Of a stretch of DNA of 64,000 nucleotides, positions 1 through 11,753 are shown piece after piece. A program made the position numbers and the translations under genes. The notes under the pieces were generated by a model. The model was given only the letters and a program-made list of their open reading frames with translations. It did not search any database and was not told where the DNA came from. Source of the DNA: Shewanella mangrovi (GTDB lineage: Bacteria > Pseudomonadota > Gammaproteobacteria > Enterobacterales > Shewanellaceae); NCBI RefSeq assembly GCF_000753795.1, contig NZ_JPEO01000003.1, positions 248,001 to 312,000 on the forward strand. The letters run 5' to 3'. Numbering within the stretch: position 1 is the stretch's first letter; each line of letters begins with the position of its first letter.

Positions 1-1182
1 CATTGCGCCCAGTGAACCCATGCCACGGTAAGATTTGTATGCACGACCTTGGTACAGTTCGACTTCACCTGGCGCTTCATCAGTACCCGCAAACATAGAA
101 CCCGCCATGATGCATGATGCACCGGCAGCCAGTGCTTTTGCCAAGTCACCAGAGTAACGGATACCGCCGTCAGCGATAACTGGAATGTTCAGGTGTTTAA
201 CTGCTTCAACAGCGTCAGATACCGCAGTGATTTGTGGTACACCGACACCCGTTACGATACGGGTAGTACAGATTGAGCCAGGACCGATACCCACCTTAAC
301 CGCGTTCACACCAGCTTCAACCAGCGCCAAAGCACCTTCAGCAGTCGCAACGTTACCGCCTACGATTTGCAGGTCTGGATATTTTGCACGTGCTTCACGA
401 ATACGTTGCAATACGCCTTCAGAATGACCGTGTGAAGAATCGATAAGCAGTACGTCAACACCGGCTTTTACCAATGCGTCGATACGCTCTTCGTTACCTG
501 CACCAGCACCAACTGCTGCGCCCACACGCAGACGACCAAACTCGTCTTTACAAGCGTTTGGTTTACGTTCTGCTTTTTGGAAGTCTTTAACGGTGATCAG
601 ACCTTTCAGCTTGAAGTTGTCATCCACTACCAACACTTTTTCGATACGGTTGGCGTGCATCAGCTTTTGCACTTCATCAAGCTTGGTGCCTTCTTTGACG
701 GTGACCAAACGCGCTTTAGGCGTCATTACCGCTTCAACAGTTTTGCTCCAGTCGGTCACAAAACGTACGTCACGGCCAGTGATAATACCCACCAATTCGT
801 TGGCAGAGTTGACCACAGGGAAACCTGCGAAGCCGCATTTTTCGCTCAGTGCTTTCAGCTCAGTCAGGGTAGTTTCTGGAGTCACAGTCACAGGTTGCTG
901 AACTACGCCCGCTTCATAAATTTTTACTTTGCGAACTTCTTCAGCCTGAGCTTCGATGCTCATATTTTTGTGGATAAAACCAACGCCGCCTTCCTGTGCC
1001 ATTGCAATGGCCAGTCTGGCTTCTGTTACCGTGTCCATAGCGGCAGAAACCAATGGGATATTCAACTCAATGCTGTTGGTCAGACGAGTTTTCAGGTTAG
1101 CAGTATTGGGGAGTACAGTGGAGTGCGCAGGAACCAGTAGAACATCATCAAAGGTCAGCGCTTCTTTAATCAAACGTAGCAT
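1..1182 (-). CDS. guaB: IMP dehydrogenase (3' end outside window)
   Basis: Oxidises IMP to XMP with NAD+, the committed step of GMP synthesis in the cytoplasm. The reverse strand reads [20 protein letters not shown] from an ATG at 1182 preceded by GGGAGA. About 394 of the usual ~488 codons are present. Visible parts are the N-terminal barrel, the two CBS domains (about residues 90-205), the GGNVAT segment, the [11 protein letters not shown] loop with the catalytic Cys, and the GGIRYSGD and YRGMGS motifs. The gene continues past base 1, where guaA is usual in relatives. It is divergent from xseA. Identity is certain; only the C-terminus is unseen. Confidence 0.98.
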   Translation of the reverse strand, partial: MLRLIKEALTFDDVLLVPAHSTVLPNTANLKTRLTNSIELNIPLVSAAMDTVTEARLAIAMAQEGGVGFIHKNMSIEAQAEEVRKVKIYEAGVVQQPVTVTPETTLTELKALSEKCGFAGFPVVNSANELVGIITGRDVRFVTDWSKTVEAVMTPKARLVTVKEGTKLDEVQKLMHANRIEKVLVVDDNFKLKGLITVKDFQKAERKPNACKDEFGRLRVGAAVGAGAGNEERIDALVKAGVDVLLIDSSHGHSEGVLQRIREARAKYPDLQIVGGNVATAEGALALVEAGVNAVKVGIGPGSICTTRIVTGVGVPQITAVSDAVEAVKHLNIPVIADGGIRYSGDLAKALAAGASCIMAGSMFAGTDEAPGEVELYQGRAYKSYRGMGSLGAM

Positions 1183-1241
1183 TGCAACATCTCCCCTTGG
1201 GTAAGGATACAAGTCAAATAGAGGTGAAATATTGCGGCGGC

Positions 1242-1270
1242 ATTATACCTTGCAAGCGAGGTGCCGTAAA
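1242..1270 (-). promoter_or_regulatory. Candidate sigma-70 promoter of guaB
   Basis: On the minus strand a TTTACG -35 box (1265-1270) and a perfect TATAAT -10 box (1242-1247) are separated by 17 nt, about 60 nt ahead of the guaB start codon. It sits in the short divergent guaB/xseA spacer. Assigned by pattern only. Confidence 0.6.
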
Positions 1271-1313
1271 TGGACAATAGTGAAAATTTTTTACGCACTA
1301 GCGCACACTTTTT

Positions 1314-2654
1314 ATGGCTGCCAGCGAACAACAAATCTACAGCGTCTCACGTCTTAATGGCGAAGTACGCCACCTGTTGGAATCTCAACTGGGCCGCATT
1401 TGGCTTTCTGGCGAGATATCCAACCTCATTCAGGCCAGTTCAGGTCACTGGTATCTCACCCTCAAAGATAATTATTCGCAAGTGCGCTGCGCCATGTTCC
1501 GCGGTAAAAACCAGCAGGTACGTTTTCGCCCGGCGAACGGCCAGCAAGTGTTAGTGCGGGCCAATATCAGCGTGTATGAACCACGTGGCGACTATCAGCT
1601 GATAATTGATTCGATGCAACCTGCCGGTGATGGCTTACTAGCGCAGCAGTTTGAAGCATTGAAAATGAAGCTTGCTGCTGAAGGCTTGTTTAGTGTTGAA
1701 CACAAACAACCGCTGCCTAGTCACATCCGGCGCATTGGCGTTATTACCTCGCCGACAGGGGCGGCTGTGCGCGATGTGCTGCATGTACTGAAGCGCCGCG
1801 ATGCGTCGCTGGAAGTGGTTATCTATCCCACCCAAGTACAGGGCGATGCCGCCATTGGCCAAATTGCCAATGCCATTCGTTTAGCAAATCAACGCGATGA
1901 AGTTGATGTTTTGCTACTCACACGCGGCGGCGGCAGCTTAGAAGATTTATGGTGTTTTAACAGTGAGACGGTGGCACGGGAAATATTTGCCAGTCAACTG
2001 CCGATTGTGTCTGCAGTAGGCCATGAGGTTGATACCTCCATCAGTGATTATGTCGCTGATGTAAGAGCACCTACCCCTTCTGCAGGTGCGGAACTGCTTT
2101 CCGGCGACAGACAAGACAAACTGGTGCGCCTCAAGCAGCTTAATCTGCGTTTACGCCAAGGTTGGGCGCACTATCAACTCAATACCCAGCAACAGCTGAA
2201 AAATCTCGACTACCGCTTACAACGGCAAGATCCACAGCGACAGTTACAGCTCCTTACACAGCGGTTTGATGAACAGCAATTAAAACTCAGCAATGCCATG
2301 CAACATCTGCTCAATCGTCGTAGCGTAACGCTGCAACGTCTCGATGGTCGACTGACGGCACAACACCCCAAACATCAACTGAATTACAGCCAGCAGCAGC
2401 TACATCATCTTGAGCATAAGCTTAAGCAGTTAATGCAGTCCCAACTGGCACAGGCGGAAAGTCGGGTTAAACAGGCGGCACATTCACTACAGAGTGTCAG
2501 TCCTTTAGCTACGCTGAGCCGCGGCTACAGCATCAGTAAAGATGCAGAGGATCATGTGATTAGCGCAGCCTCTCAGCTGCGGGTGGGGGATGAAATGAAA
2601 ACGCTGCTCAAAGACGGCGTGGTCTATTCCAATATCAGCAAAATCGAACCATAA
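1314..2654 (+). CDS. xseA: Exodeoxyribonuclease VII large subunit
   Basis: Large catalytic subunit of exonuclease VII, which degrades single-stranded DNA to oligonucleotides together with small subunit XseB. The 446-aa length matches the family (E. coli 456). An N-terminal OB-fold (about 20-115) contains [13 protein letters not shown] and WLSGEISN. The catalytic domain follows with [20 protein letters not shown] and the [22 protein letters not shown] segment. A Gln-rich coiled-coil region lies at about 265-395, and the C-terminal LSRGYSI motif is present. No strong ribosome binding site precedes the ATG. It is transcribed alone and ends at a bidirectional terminator shared with der. Confidence 0.97.
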   Translation: MAASEQQIYSVSRLNGEVRHLLESQLGRIWLSGEISNLIQASSGHWYLTLKDNYSQVRCAMFRGKNQQVRFRPANGQQVLVRANISVYEPRGDYQLIIDSMQPAGDGLLAQQFEALKMKLAAEGLFSVEHKQPLPSHIRRIGVITSPTGAAVRDVLHVLKRRDASLEVVIYPTQVQGDAAIGQIANAIRLANQRDEVDVLLLTRGGGSLEDLWCFNSETVAREIFASQLPIVSAVGHEVDTSISDYVADVRAPTPSAGAELLSGDRQDKLVRLKQLNLRLRQGWAHYQLNTQQQLKNLDYRLQRQDPQRQLQLLTQRFDEQQLKLSNAMQHLLNRRSVTLQRLDGRLTAQHPKHQLNYSQQQLHHLEHKLKQLMQSQLAQAESRVKQAAHSLQSVSPLATLSRGYSISKDAEDHVISAASQLRVGDEMKTLLKDGVVYSNISKIEP

Positions 2655-2684
2655 AAAAACGCTGCCTTAGCCAGCGTTTTTCTC
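2653..2684. terminator. Bidirectional terminator between xseA and der
   Basis: An A-run, then ACGCTG and CAGCGT arms with a short loop, then a T-run. It lies immediately after the xseA stop codon and just before the der stop codon, so it can end both convergent transcripts. Confidence 0.8.
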
Positions 2685-2697
2685 ATCGCGCTTGCGA

Positions 2698-4167
2698 TTA
2701 GCCGTTATTACGGTTTTTAATCGCACCCAGCATACGTTTCCGCTGACGTTGCTGACTCAGCGTTAGTTTCTCAACTTTGCCTTCAAATGGGTTATCCCCT
2801 TCTTGGAAGCGCATCTGAATAGGTGAACCAACCACATTCAATGATTTGCGATAGTAGTTGGTCATATAACGCTTATAAGAATCTGGCAGTCTAGAAACCT
2901 GATTACCATGGATCACAATCACTGGCGGGTTATATCCGCCGATGTGAGCATATTTCAGTTTCACGCGGCGACCGTTAATCAGTGGCGGTTGGTGATCGTC
3001 CTGCGCCATCTGCATAATCTTGGTCAGCATGGAAGTACTGACGCGACGGGTTGCACTTTCGTAGGCTTCGTTAATCGACTCAAACAGATGACCAACGCCA
3101 GTACCATGTAGTGCCGAAATAAAGTGAATACGGGCAAAATCGATAAAGCCAAGACGACGGTCAAGCTCGCTCTTGACGCGATCTTTGATATCGGTGTCGA
3201 TACCGTCCCACTTGTTTACTGCAATCACCAGCGCACGACCTGCGTTGAGTGCAAAGCCAAGCAGGCCTAAGTCTTGCTCAGCGATACCTTCACGGGCATC
3301 AATCACTAGCAGCACCACGTTGGCATCTTCCACCGCTTTTAAGGTTTTCACCACCGAGAATTTCTCGACGGTATCGTGCACTTTGGCACGACGACGCACA
3401 CCCGCGGTATCGATGATGACGTATTCCTGCTCGTCGCGCTGCATTGGAATATAGATAGAATCACGGGTAGTGCCGGGTTGGTCATATACCACCACCCGCT
3501 CTTCACCGAGAATACGGTTGGTCAGCGTTGATTTACCAACGTTAGGCTTACCAATAATCGCAAACTTAATCGGCAGTGCTCGTAAGCGCTCCTGCTCCGA
3601 TTCCGCTTCTTCCTCGGTATAAAGACGTTCATCAACCGCATCGTCAGTATCGTCGCTATCTTCGTCACTCACAGCTTCTGCAAAAGGCGCTAACACGTGT
3701 TCAATCAGTTGGGTAACCCCACGGCCATGAGCAGCTGCCATTTGGTAGACTTCACCCAAACCTAAGCCCCAAAACTCTGCCGATGCAGAATCGCCGTCAA
3801 TACCATCAACCTTGTTGGCCACCACAAAGGTCACTTTCTCACGCGCGCGCAAATGCTGCGCAATCGCCTGATCGGCCGCCGTTAAACCGGCACGCGCATC
3901 CGTGATAAACAACACTACGTCTGCTTCTTCAATCGCCGCTAGCGATTGTTCAGCCATCTTGGTTTCGATACCTTCTTCGGTACCATCAATACCACCGGTA
4001 TCCACCACGATAAACTCATGCCCAGACAAAAAGGCACGGCCATATTTACGGTCCCTGGTCAGTCCTGGAAAATCGGCCACCAACGCATCCCGCGTACGGG
4101 TCAGGCGGTTAAATAAGGTCGATTTACCGACGTTTGGGCGCCCTACCAGGGCAACGACAGGAATCAT
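2698..4167 (-). CDS. der: Ribosome biogenesis GTPase Der (EngA)
   Basis: Essential GTPase for 50S subunit maturation. The 489-aa protein has two tandem G domains. The first has GRPNVGKST (residues 9-17), a DTGG switch and NKVD. The second, near residue 207, has [17 protein letters not shown] and NKWD. A KH-like C-terminal domain follows, with a basic tail. Between the two G domains is an acidic linker (about 170-195). Start is ATG at 4167. It is the last gene of the bamB-side cluster and is separated from bamB by an apparent terminator. Confidence 0.98.
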   Translation of the reverse strand: MIPVVALVGRPNVGKSTLFNRLTRTRDALVADFPGLTRDRKYGRAFLSGHEFIVVDTGGIDGTEEGIETKMAEQSLAAIEEADVVLFITDARAGLTAADQAIAQHLRAREKVTFVVANKVDGIDGDSASAEFWGLGLGEVYQMAAAHGRGVTQLIEHVLAPFAEAVSDEDSDDTDDAVDERLYTEEEAESEQERLRALPIKFAIIGKPNVGKSTLTNRILGEERVVVYDQPGTTRDSIYIPMQRDEQEYVIIDTAGVRRRAKVHDTVEKFSVVKTLKAVEDANVVLLVIDAREGIAEQDLGLLGFALNAGRALVIAVNKWDGIDTDIKDRVKSELDRRLGFIDFARIHFISALHGTGVGHLFESINEAYESATRRVSTSMLTKIMQMAQDDHQPPLINGRRVKLKYAHIGGYNPPVIVIHGNQVSRLPDSYKRYMTNYYRKSLNVVGSPIQMRFQEGDNPFEGKVEKLTLSQQRQRKRMLGAIKNRNNG

Positions 4168-4191
4168 GGATTTCCTCTTAATCTTTAAAAC

Positions 4192-4224
4192 AACAAAAAG
4201 CCTTCGGAATAACTCCCGAAGGCT
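4192..4224 (-). terminator. Terminator-like hairpin between bamB and der
   Basis: On the minus strand AGCCTTCGG and CCGAAGGCT form a 9-bp stem followed by a T5 tract. It lies 20-50 nt after the bamB stop and before der, so der expression may depend on read-through or on its own promoter. Confidence 0.75.
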
Positions 4225-4246
4225 TCGTAATCGAGCAAGGTGCTCC

Positions 4247-5431
4247 TTACGGGAGAGTAATCACGGCAATATTGCCGGAACGTCCTTGCACATAAATTTT
4301 ATCATCAACCACGATTGGCTGGCTAAATAAGCCTGAGCTGTCTACCGAAATGCGGCCAACCAGCTTACCCGTTTCGCGGTCAAAGAAGTGCAGATAACCT
4401 TCAAAATCACCTGCCACAATATAGTTGCGATACGCTGCTGGTGAAGTCAGCTCACGGTTCAGTAAGTCTGAATTACTCCACAACTCCTGACCATTACGAC
4501 GATCCACGGCATAGACACGGCTGTGGTCATCCACCAGATACAGCTGCAGTCCTGAATGCGCTAACTCGTGATAACTTGAGTATTTACGTGACCAAACCAC
4601 ACGGCCACTGCGCATCTCAATACTCGCAAGGTTGCCATTGTAACTGACCGCGTAAATATTCTCACCCAAAAGCAGTGGCGTCATATCAACATCGGCCATT
4701 CGCGCAAACTCATTACCACCTTTTGGTGTATAGATTGGCGCTTCCCAAGCGGCTTGACCGTTGGCTTTCACAATCACGACGACTTTGCCATCAGCTGTGC
4801 CCACAAATACACCACCTTCAGCATAGGCTGGAGAACTGGTGCCACGCAGGGTCAGGCTTGGCATAGTGGACTCATAGCTCCACTTTTTCTCGCCAGTATC
4901 GATATCAAAAGCATCTACCACGCCTTTGCCGCTGTTAACGACAACAACGTCTTCGGCTGCAACCGGAGTAGATAATAACTCACCGCTGGCATGTGCTTTC
5001 CAAACAAGCTTGCCATCATCAGCGTTCAGCGCGACAAATAAACCGCTTTCATCGCCGACAAACAGTTTGTTCTGTGCCGCATAAAGACCGCCAGCGATAC
5101 GTGCGCCTTGGGTTTCTTTCAGTTCGCTATCACCAAATAGATCGTCAAAATCTACTGACCATACTTCATAGCCAGTTTGCTGATCAAATGCGGTAACTTT
5201 ACCGTCACGTGAGGCAACAAATACTTTGCCGTAACGCACCTCAGGATGCAGACGCGAAAAATAATCACCAACGCCGTCACCGACTGAATCACTCCAGACA
5301 ACTTGTGGGTCAATCGTCTGCTGGATGTCCGGCAGGTCATTCACCACAATCTCTTCATCGTTTGAAGCACATCCGCTCAATACGCCAACAGCTAAACCAC
5401 AGGCGATCAGTGTCTTACACCATAACTTCAT
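4247..5431 (-). CDS. bamB: Outer membrane assembly lipoprotein BamB
   Basis: Periplasmic lipoprotein of the BAM complex, which inserts beta-barrel proteins into the outer membrane. The 394-aa protein starts with a lipoprotein signal ending LSGC-ASN (Cys about residue 21). An eight-bladed PQQ-type propeller follows, with repeats such as [32 protein letters not shown] and [14 protein letters not shown]. It follows yfgM by 10 nt and fits the conserved hisS-yfgM-bamB-der order. Confidence 0.97.
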   Translation of the reverse strand: MKLWCKTLIACGLAVGVLSGCASNDEEIVVNDLPDIQQTIDPQVVWSDSVGDGVGDYFSRLHPEVRYGKVFVASRDGKVTAFDQQTGYEVWSVDFDDLFGDSELKETQGARIAGGLYAAQNKLFVGDESGLFVALNADDGKLVWKAHASGELLSTPVAAEDVVVVNSGKGVVDAFDIDTGEKKWSYESTMPSLTLRGTSSPAYAEGGVFVGTADGKVVVIVKANGQAAWEAPIYTPKGGNEFARMADVDMTPLLLGENIYAVSYNGNLASIEMRSGRVVWSRKYSSYHELAHSGLQLYLVDDHSRVYAVDRRNGQELWSNSDLLNRELTSPAAYRNYIVAGDFEGYLHFFDRETGKLVGRISVDSSGLFSQPIVVDDKIYVQGRSGNIAVITLP

Positions 5432-5441
5432 TGGCGATTCC

Positions 5442-6068
5442 TTAAGCCTGAGTCAAATTGTCGAGTTTCACTTGCAGGGCTGGACTGTTAACCACCCCAC
5501 CTTTCTCTACAGCTTCCTGATAAGCGGTTTTAGCATTGGCTAAGTCGCCTTTGCGAACCAGAAAATCGCCTTTTAATTCGGCCTTTTCAGCAGCAAATGC
5601 AGCGCTGCTTACTGTGTCTAAGGTGCTTAATGCACTGTCAATTTGCCCTTGTTCAGCCTGCACCCGCGCCAGACGCAAAGCAGCGATAGTTTCTACCGCT
5701 TCACCTGGTTTAGCTGCAATTGCTGCCTGCAGAGCTGATTCAGCCTTTGCTAAATCACCAGCTTGTACGGCGGTCTTAGCAACCACCAGTTGCAACAATG
5801 CTGAGTAACCTACTTGAGAATGTGTTTTATCAAATTCGGCAGCTGCAGCGGTTAACGCTTTTTCGTCTTGGCTGTTTTGTACGACTTGGTTAAACGCCTG
5901 TGACGCGGCTTCCGTCTGTTTAACTTGATGATCTGTGTACCAGTTCCAGCCATACAGCGCACCCAAACCAATCACTGCACCAGCAAGGATTGAAGTTCCA
6001 TAGTCTTGCCAGAACTTTTTGATCGCTTCAACTTGTTGTTCTTCTGTGCTGTAAATTTCCACGCGCAC
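5442..6068 (-). CDS. yfgM: YfgM family membrane-anchored TPR protein
   Basis: Single-pass inner-membrane protein with a periplasmic TPR domain. In E. coli YfgM associates with SecYEG and the chaperone PpiD. The 208-aa sequence has the typical start MRVEIYSTEEQQVEAIKKFW, a transmembrane helix at about 24-42 (SILAGAVIGLGALYGWNWY), and Ala-rich TPR-like helices to the C-terminus. It lies between hisS (12 nt) and bamB (10 nt), the usual place in gammaproteobacteria. Confidence 0.94.
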   Translation of the reverse strand: MRVEIYSTEEQQVEAIKKFWQDYGTSILAGAVIGLGALYGWNWYTDHQVKQTEAASQAFNQVVQNSQDEKALTAAAAEFDKTHSQVGYSALLQLVVAKTAVQAGDLAKAESALQAAIAAKPGEAVETIAALRLARVQAEQGQIDSALSTLDTVSSAAFAAEKAELKGDFLVRKGDLANAKTAYQEAVEKGGVVNSPALQVKLDNLTQA

Positions 6069-6080
6069 TTCCTCTAAAAA

Positions 6081-7361
6081 TTATTTTTTAATATGTTCTG
6101 CCAAATAAGCGGCCAACGCGGCACGATCAACTGACTGCTGTTCGCTATCATCACGCAATGGTTTTACGACCACCTGATTCGCTGCCAGTTCATTTTCGCC
6201 GATAATAAGTGCATAAGCTGCACCGCTTTTGTCAGCACGTTTCATTTGCTTTTTAAAGTTGCCACCACCGCAGTGAGTCATCACACGCAGTGTGGGTAAT
6301 GCTTGACGCAATTCTTGCGCAATCTTCATTGCTGCTGGCACACACTGCTCGCCCATCGCGGTTACATAGGCATCTACAGTCGATGCTACGTCAGCGTTCA
6401 ATTCGAGCGTTTCCAGCAACAAAACGATACGTTCTAAGCCCATGGCAAAACCAACGGCCGGCGTATCTTTACCACCTAACTGTCCCACCAAACCATCGTA
6501 GCGACCACCGGCTAACACAGTGCCTTGCGCACCTAAGCTGTCAGTGACCCACTCAAATACAGTGCGGTTGTAGTAGTCCAAGCCACGTACCAAGCGTGGA
6601 TTAACCTTGTATTGGATGCCTACTGCTTCAAGTAGTTCACACAGGCGGGCAAAATGTGCTTTTGAGTCGTCTTCGAGGTAGTCAGCCAATACTGGAGCAT
6701 CCCCCAACAAGGCTTGTACTTGTGGGTCTTTGCTATCCAATACGCGCAATGGGTTGCTATACATGCGGCGCTGGCTGTCTTCGTCGAGTTTGTCTTTATG
6801 CTGTTCTAAAAACGCCACCAATGCATCGCGATACGCCGCACGCTCGTGGTTATCACCCAGCGTATTCAGCTCCAGCGTTACATGATCGGTAAGGCCTAAT
6901 TTTTCCCATAAAGATGCAGACAGCATTAATACTTCAGCATCGATTTCAGCAGAGGCAATACCGTAGACTTCCACCCCAAATTGATGGAATTGGCGATAGC
7001 GGCCTTTTTGTGGACGTTCATGGCGGAACATAGGACCGATATACCACAGGCGCTGTTCTTGGTTATACAGCAAGCCGTGTTCATTACCAGCACGCACAGT
7101 CGACGCGGTACCTTCTGGACGCAAGGTCAGACTGTCGCCATTGCGATCAGCAAAGGTATACATCTCTTTTTCAACGATATCGGTCACTTCACCGATAGAA
7201 CGTTTGAACAGGTCAGTACTTTCTACGATAGGAGTACGGATTTCACTGTATCCGAAGGAAGCCACTGAAGCGCGCAAAACCGCTTCAACTTTCTGCCATA
7301 CGGGGCTCTGGGTCGGCAGAATATCGTTCATGCCGCGAATCGCTTGGATCTGTTTTGCCAC
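6081..7361 (-). CDS. hisS: Histidyl-tRNA synthetase
   Basis: Class II aminoacyl-tRNA synthetase charging tRNA-His. The length of 426 aa equals the family norm. Visible features are the IRGMNDILP start, motif 2 ([16 protein letters not shown]), the HisA signature [15 protein letters not shown] (about 257-271), motif 3 ([11 protein letters not shown]) and a C-terminal anticodon-binding domain. Start is ATG at 7361. First gene after the ~115-nt gap that follows ispG. Confidence 0.98.
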   Translation of the reverse strand: MAKQIQAIRGMNDILPTQSPVWQKVEAVLRASVASFGYSEIRTPIVESTDLFKRSIGEVTDIVEKEMYTFADRNGDSLTLRPEGTASTVRAGNEHGLLYNQEQRLWYIGPMFRHERPQKGRYRQFHQFGVEVYGIASAEIDAEVLMLSASLWEKLGLTDHVTLELNTLGDNHERAAYRDALVAFLEQHKDKLDEDSQRRMYSNPLRVLDSKDPQVQALLGDAPVLADYLEDDSKAHFARLCELLEAVGIQYKVNPRLVRGLDYYNRTVFEWVTDSLGAQGTVLAGGRYDGLVGQLGGKDTPAVGFAMGLERIVLLLETLELNADVASTVDAYVTAMGEQCVPAAMKIAQELRQALPTLRVMTHCGGGNFKKQMKRADKSGAAYALIIGENELAANQVVVKPLRDDSEQQSVDRAALAAYLAEHIKK

Positions 7362-7476
7362 TGTTAAACTCGTATTATTCCGCGCCGGAAAATCAAAAAT
7401 GCCAGCATTATAGGCGGTTCGCCATTAAACTCAAACCGCCGAACGCTAGGCACTTCACATTCAGCATCATTTGCCG

Positions 7477-8589
7477 TTACTTGTCTTGTTGCACCTCGAT
7501 GCGATTTGCAAGTGTCGCCGCTTTCGCGCGGATCTTTGCTTCCAATGCATCAATCAAGTCGTTGTTGTCGAGGCGTTCCTTCTGACGTACACCATCTTCG
7601 TAGAGGCCGCTTTTATTATGACCACCGGTCAAACCAAGGTTTGACACCAGCGCTTCACCTGGGCCGTTCACTACACAACCAATAATTGACACATCCATTG
7701 GTGTGACGATGTCATCTAAGCGTTGCTCCAGCGCATTTACAGTACCAATCACATCAAACTCTTGGCGAGAACACGAAGGACAGGCAATAAAGTTAATGCC
7801 ACGAGAGCGAATGCGCAGCGATTTCAGAATATCAAAGCCCACTTTGATCTCTTCAACCGGATCGGCCGCTAATGAAATTCGAATGGTGTCACCAATACCT
7901 TCTGCGAGCAGCATTCCAAGGCCTACGGCTGACTTAACAGAACCTGCACGTGCGCCACCAGCTTCGGTGATACCTAAGTGCAACGGTTGTTTAATCTGCT
8001 TTGCCAGCAAGCGATATGACTCAACCGCGAGAAACACGTCCGAGGCTTTAACTGACACTTTGAACTGATCGAAGTTAAGTCGGTCGAGAATCTCGACGTG
8101 GCGCATGGCAGATTCCACCAAGGCTTCAGGCGTTGGCTCTTTGTATTTATCCATCAAGTCTTTCTCAAGACTGCCGCCGTTTACGCCAATACGGATTGGA
8201 ATATTGTGGTCACGGGCCGAATCCACTACTTGGCGGATACGCTCTTCGTTGCCGATATTGCCTGGATTGATACGCAAACAATCAGCACCGTATTCAGCCA
8301 CTTTAAGGGCGATGCGATAATCGAAATGGATATCGGCCACTAACGGGATATGGGTTTGTTGCTTAATCAATTTGAACGCTTCAGCAGCGTCCATGGTCGG
8401 TACAGACACGCGCACGATATCAGCACCCACTCGCTCTAACGCATGAATTTGCTTGAGCGTGGCTTCAACATCTGTGGTACGGGTGTTGGTCATCGATTGC
8501 ACGGCAATCGGCGCGCCGTCACCAATGGGAACATTGCCAACATAGATGCGGCTTGACGGGCGACGTTTGATTGGAGATTCACTGTACAT
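7477..8589 (-). CDS. ispG: 4-hydroxy-3-methylbut-2-en-1-yl diphosphate synthase
   Basis: Penultimate enzyme of the MEP isoprenoid pathway, a [4Fe-4S] enzyme. The 370-aa sequence carries the barrel domain start [25 protein letters not shown]. The cluster-binding cysteines are in [10 protein letters not shown] (about 270-273) and CVVNGPGEA (about 305). It sits in the rodZ-ispG-hisS order that is conserved across many gammaproteobacteria. Start is ATG at 8589. Confidence 0.98.
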   Translation of the reverse strand: MYSESPIKRRPSSRIYVGNVPIGDGAPIAVQSMTNTRTTDVEATLKQIHALERVGADIVRVSVPTMDAAEAFKLIKQQTHIPLVADIHFDYRIALKVAEYGADCLRINPGNIGNEERIRQVVDSARDHNIPIRIGVNGGSLEKDLMDKYKEPTPEALVESAMRHVEILDRLNFDQFKVSVKASDVFLAVESYRLLAKQIKQPLHLGITEAGGARAGSVKSAVGLGMLLAEGIGDTIRISLAADPVEEIKVGFDILKSLRIRSRGINFIACPSCSRQEFDVIGTVNALEQRLDDIVTPMDVSIIGCVVNGPGEALVSNLGLTGGHNKSGLYEDGVRQKERLDNNDLIDALEAKIRAKAATLANRIEVQQDK

Positions 8590-8644
8590 CGTAATTGCTC
8601 TTACTCATGTCCGGTATCTTGACCGGCAGAATGGGGTTCAAATA

Positions 8645-9595
8645 TCAGGCTTGCGGTAACGTCAGTCGTGCGACCCGCCCTGCCGGATATTTATCAAGAC
8701 TCACTTGGGCGCCATTATACGTCATTGTGACTGATTCAGGAGCGCCAAGTACGACTTTGATTGGAGGAATTCCGGCCACCTGAATGTGGCGGCCAGCATT
8801 TTTGAGGCCATCAGCTAACACTTGTCCTTGCCCATCAGTAATTTGCAGCCAGCAATCACCCGCCAGCGATAACTCAAGCGCAACGCTGCTGGCATGGCTA
8901 GCAGTCTCTGCGGCGCTTGATTCAGTCTCGTTGGTGTCAGAAATTGCTGGGGCGACTGAGGTAGCACCAGCTTGTTCGCTGGCATTGGGCACATCGGCGT
9001 CATCAGCGCTCACTTGGCTATTATCAGTATTCGATGGCGGTTCTTCTACTTGCGGCTCAGCGGCTGGCGGTGTTGTTTGAGTATCATTGCTCGCTGGCGT
9101 TTGTTCGACAGGTGTTTGCAGTTCTTCAATAGTAGGTTCAGATAGATGTTCATCAACGCTTGCGGGCTTTTGCCACCACCACCACACGGCCAAGGCCAAC
9201 GAAATCAACACGATTAAGTATGTTAGCCACATCCAACGCGTTTCACGTTTTTTAATACTGGTTTTTCGCGAAAAGCTTTGCATTGATGGCGGGGTAACGG
9301 TTGGCACTTGGTGCGCCAAACATTGCTCCACAAGCGCATGGTCAGCTTCTACTAACCGCGCATAATTGCGCACGTAGCCGCGAACGTAGGTTGCAGAGGA
9401 GATATTACTAAAATCATCCTGTTCAATCTCTTCAACTACAGCAACGCGCAGGTGCAAACGAGTAGCCACTTCGGCTACCGACAATTTTTTTGTTTCGCGA
9501 GCTGCTTTGAGCACCGCGCCGAGCAGTTCCAGTTGCTCTTCAATTCCTTCTGACTTTTGCACTTCCTTGTCAATATTATTATTCGATTCAGTCAT
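8645..9595 (-). CDS. rodZ: Cytoskeletal protein RodZ
   Basis: Bitopic protein that links MreB to the cell-wall machinery and helps set rod shape. The 316-aa sequence has an Xre-type HTH (about 25-90) with LGAVLKAARETKKLSVAEVA, one transmembrane helix (about 121-140) ending WWWWQK, a long Thr/Pro/Ala/Glu-rich periplasmic linker, and a C-terminal DUF4115 domain (about 235-316). Its start codon at 9595 abuts the pilW stop, so translation is probably coupled. Confidence 0.95.
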   Translation of the reverse strand: MTESNNNIDKEVQKSEGIEEQLELLGAVLKAARETKKLSVAEVATRLHLRVAVVEEIEQDDFSNISSATYVRGYVRNYARLVEADHALVEQCLAHQVPTVTPPSMQSFSRKTSIKKRETRWMWLTYLIVLISLALAVWWWWQKPASVDEHLSEPTIEELQTPVEQTPASNDTQTTPPAAEPQVEEPPSNTDNSQVSADDADVPNASEQAGATSVAPAISDTNETESSAAETASHASSVALELSLAGDCWLQITDGQGQVLADGLKNAGRHIQVAGIPPIKVVLGAPESVTMTYNGAQVSLDKYPAGRVARLTLPQA

Positions 9596-10380
9596 CAGTG
9601 CATGTTTGTCCGGTATGCTTTTGCTTGGGGTGATTGCGGGAATTTTGCCAGCAACAAAATGCCATTACGTTTGGCTGCGTCAGTGTTGCCGAGTCCCGTT
9701 TCTATTTTTACCGCGAGCGCCAAGCTCTCAGCAGACATGGTAGCCACCTTGTCGTAACGCTGCAACATCACCTTGGCAGCGCTGTAATTGCCGATACCCT
9801 CTTCTAACGCTGCCATTTCTAATAAAGATACCCGCCGACGCGGCTCATACTTCAGCGCCATCCCAAAATATTGGCGAGCCTTGTCAACACTGCCAGCTTT
9901 ACGCATGCAGATGCCCAGATTCTCATAACTGGACGCTGTGCGAGTGTATTTAGGATTGTTGATCGCACGCAAAAACATACGTTCGGATTTTTCGTATTTG
10001 GCTTCTTTACAGAGGAATACACCGAAGTTATTGGCGGCATCACCAGAGGCATCACGGGTATCAATTGCGCGGTCGTAAGTGTCTTCTGCTTTTTGCATTT
10101 CGCCGACACTTTCGTAGTAGTAGGCCATGGCAAGATTAACCTGCTCCAGCTCGGGAGCATATTCCATGGCGCGGTCAAGATTGGCTTTGGCTTGTTCGCT
10201 GTCCCTTTTTTTGAGGTAAGCAAGCCCTAGCTGACTGCGCTCAAGCGCGGCAGCTGTGCGGTCAAATTTACGTTCGGTAACAGGTGTATCGGTACCGGCA
10301 TAAGTGCGCTCGGTGACACAGCCCGCTAATTGGGATGATGCCACCAGCAGCAAAAGTATACCGGGCAATCCATGCTTCAT
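9595..10380 (-). CDS. pilW: Type IV pilus biogenesis/stability lipoprotein PilW
   Basis: Outer-membrane lipoprotein (PilF in Pseudomonas) needed for PilQ secretin multimerisation and pilus stability. The start chosen is the ATG at 10380. It has an AGG 9 nt upstream and gives a lipoprotein signal ending LAGC (Cys21). A TTG at 10407 is in frame but has no ribosome binding site. The mature protein is a chain of TPR units (SQLGLAYLKKRDSEQAKANLDRAM and following). It lies between rlmN and rodZ, the usual order in Shewanella and Vibrio relatives. Confidence 0.93.
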   Translation of the reverse strand: MKHGLPGILLLLVASSQLAGCVTERTYAGTDTPVTERKFDRTAAALERSQLGLAYLKKRDSEQAKANLDRAMEYAPELEQVNLAMAYYYESVGEMQKAEDTYDRAIDTRDASGDAANNFGVFLCKEAKYEKSERMFLRAINNPKYTRTASSYENLGICMRKAGSVDKARQYFGMALKYEPRRRVSLLEMAALEEGIGNYSAAKVMLQRYDKVATMSAESLALAVKIETGLGNTDAAKRNGILLLAKFPQSPQAKAYRTNMH

Positions 10381-10411
10381 CGGTAAACCTATTAATTTGA
10401 GTAACAAAGAG

Positions 10412-11533
10412 TTAGCTCATTGTGACCGAAATTTGATTCTGTTGCATTTGTTTTTTTGCAAGACGTTTAGTGCGGTCGCGAATATCGCCAGCCAGCTGAC
10501 CACAAGCCGCATCAATATCGTCGCCGCGGGTCTTACGGACAACCACTGTCAGACCATATTCCATCAGCACTTTAGAGAAACGGTCGATACGTGAGTTGGA
10601 AGAACGGCCATAAGGTGAGCCCGGATATGGATTAAACGGAATCAAATTCACCTTACATGGGGTGTCTTTCATCAGCTGAGCCAACTCGTGCGCTTGGTCG
10701 GTGCTGTCGTTGATGTGATCGAGCATCACATACTCCAGCGTTACTCGGCCGCGGTTAGCATTGGTTTTAGCGATATAGCGGCGAATGGCACCAAGGAACT
10801 CTTGCAAGGGGTACTTTTTGTTGATCGGTACCAGCTCGTTGCGTAGCGCATCATTCGGTGCGTGAATACTGACGGCCAGTGCGATGTCGAGCGATTCACC
10901 CAACTTATCTAACGCGGGCACCACACCTGAGGTAGACAAGGTCACACGGCGTTTTGACAGGGCAAAGGCAAAATCATCCAGCATGATTTCGATTGCCGGA
11001 ATGACGTTGTTCAGGTTCAGTAACGGCTCGCCCATACCCATCATCACCACGTTGGTGATCGGACGGTCACCGGTATCCTTTTGGAAGCCCAAAAATTGCG
11101 CTACACGCCAGATCTGGCCGATGATTTCAGACACTTTTAGGTTACGGTTAAAGCCTTGCTGTGCGGTTGAACAGAAAGTGCATTCCAGCGCACACCCCAC
11201 CTGCGAAGAGACGCACAAGGTCGCGCGATCTTCCTCGGGAATGTAAACGGTTTCCACTTCTTGGCCATCACCCACGTTAATCGCAAACTTGATGGTGCCA
11301 TCGGTAGATTTTTGATATTGCGAGATTTCTGGCGCGACGATTTCGCAACGTGCCGCTAATTTCTCACGCAGTTTTTTATTGATGTTGGTCATCTGCTCAA
11401 AATCGTCAACGCCGAAGTGATAGATCCACTTCATCACTTGATCGGCACGAAACGGTTTTTCGCCCCACTCGGCAAATAACTCACGTAGCGCTTTACGATC
11501 TAAATCAAGCAGATTGATTTTTTTGTCGCTCAT
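10412..11533 (-). CDS. rlmN: 23S rRNA (A2503-C2) / tRNA (A37-C2) methyltransferase RlmN
   Basis: Radical SAM enzyme methylating C2 of A2503 in 23S rRNA and of A37 in some tRNAs. At 373 aa it has the CALECTFC cluster motif (CxxxCxxC, about residues 115-122). It also has GMGEPLLN, and the catalytic C-terminal Cys in DIDAACGQL (about 353-358) that forms the methyl-Cys/RNA adduct. Start is ATG at 11533. It heads the rlmN-pilW-rodZ-ispG run. Confidence 0.98.
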   Translation of the reverse strand: MSDKKINLLDLDRKALRELFAEWGEKPFRADQVMKWIYHFGVDDFEQMTNINKKLREKLAARCEIVAPEISQYQKSTDGTIKFAINVGDGQEVETVYIPEEDRATLCVSSQVGCALECTFCSTAQQGFNRNLKVSEIIGQIWRVAQFLGFQKDTGDRPITNVVMMGMGEPLLNLNNVIPAIEIMLDDFAFALSKRRVTLSTSGVVPALDKLGESLDIALAVSIHAPNDALRNELVPINKKYPLQEFLGAIRRYIAKTNANRGRVTLEYVMLDHINDSTDQAHELAQLMKDTPCKVNLIPFNPYPGSPYGRSSNSRIDRFSKVLMEYGLTVVVRKTRGDDIDAACGQLAGDIRDRTKRLAKKQMQQNQISVTMS

Positions 11534-11753
11534 TACTGTTCCTCAACACCAAAACCCGCAACAGGGCGGCGAATTATACAGATCGGCCGGCAGATGTGCC
11601 AGTTATATCCTAGCGCTTAACTAGGTTTTTCACTCCGATATTTTGCCGCTCACGCTATGCGGACGTCTAAAATTAAGTTTTGGCTCATTTCGACCATGAT
11701 ACTCTGCCCTTAGGCCAATGTCGGCCACAATATGAGGTGTAAAGCTTTCCGTT

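Noticed and set aside
577..1140. Long plus-strand frame of 187 codons
   Set aside because: It lies wholly antisense to guaB, whose translation matches IMP dehydrogenase over its full length.
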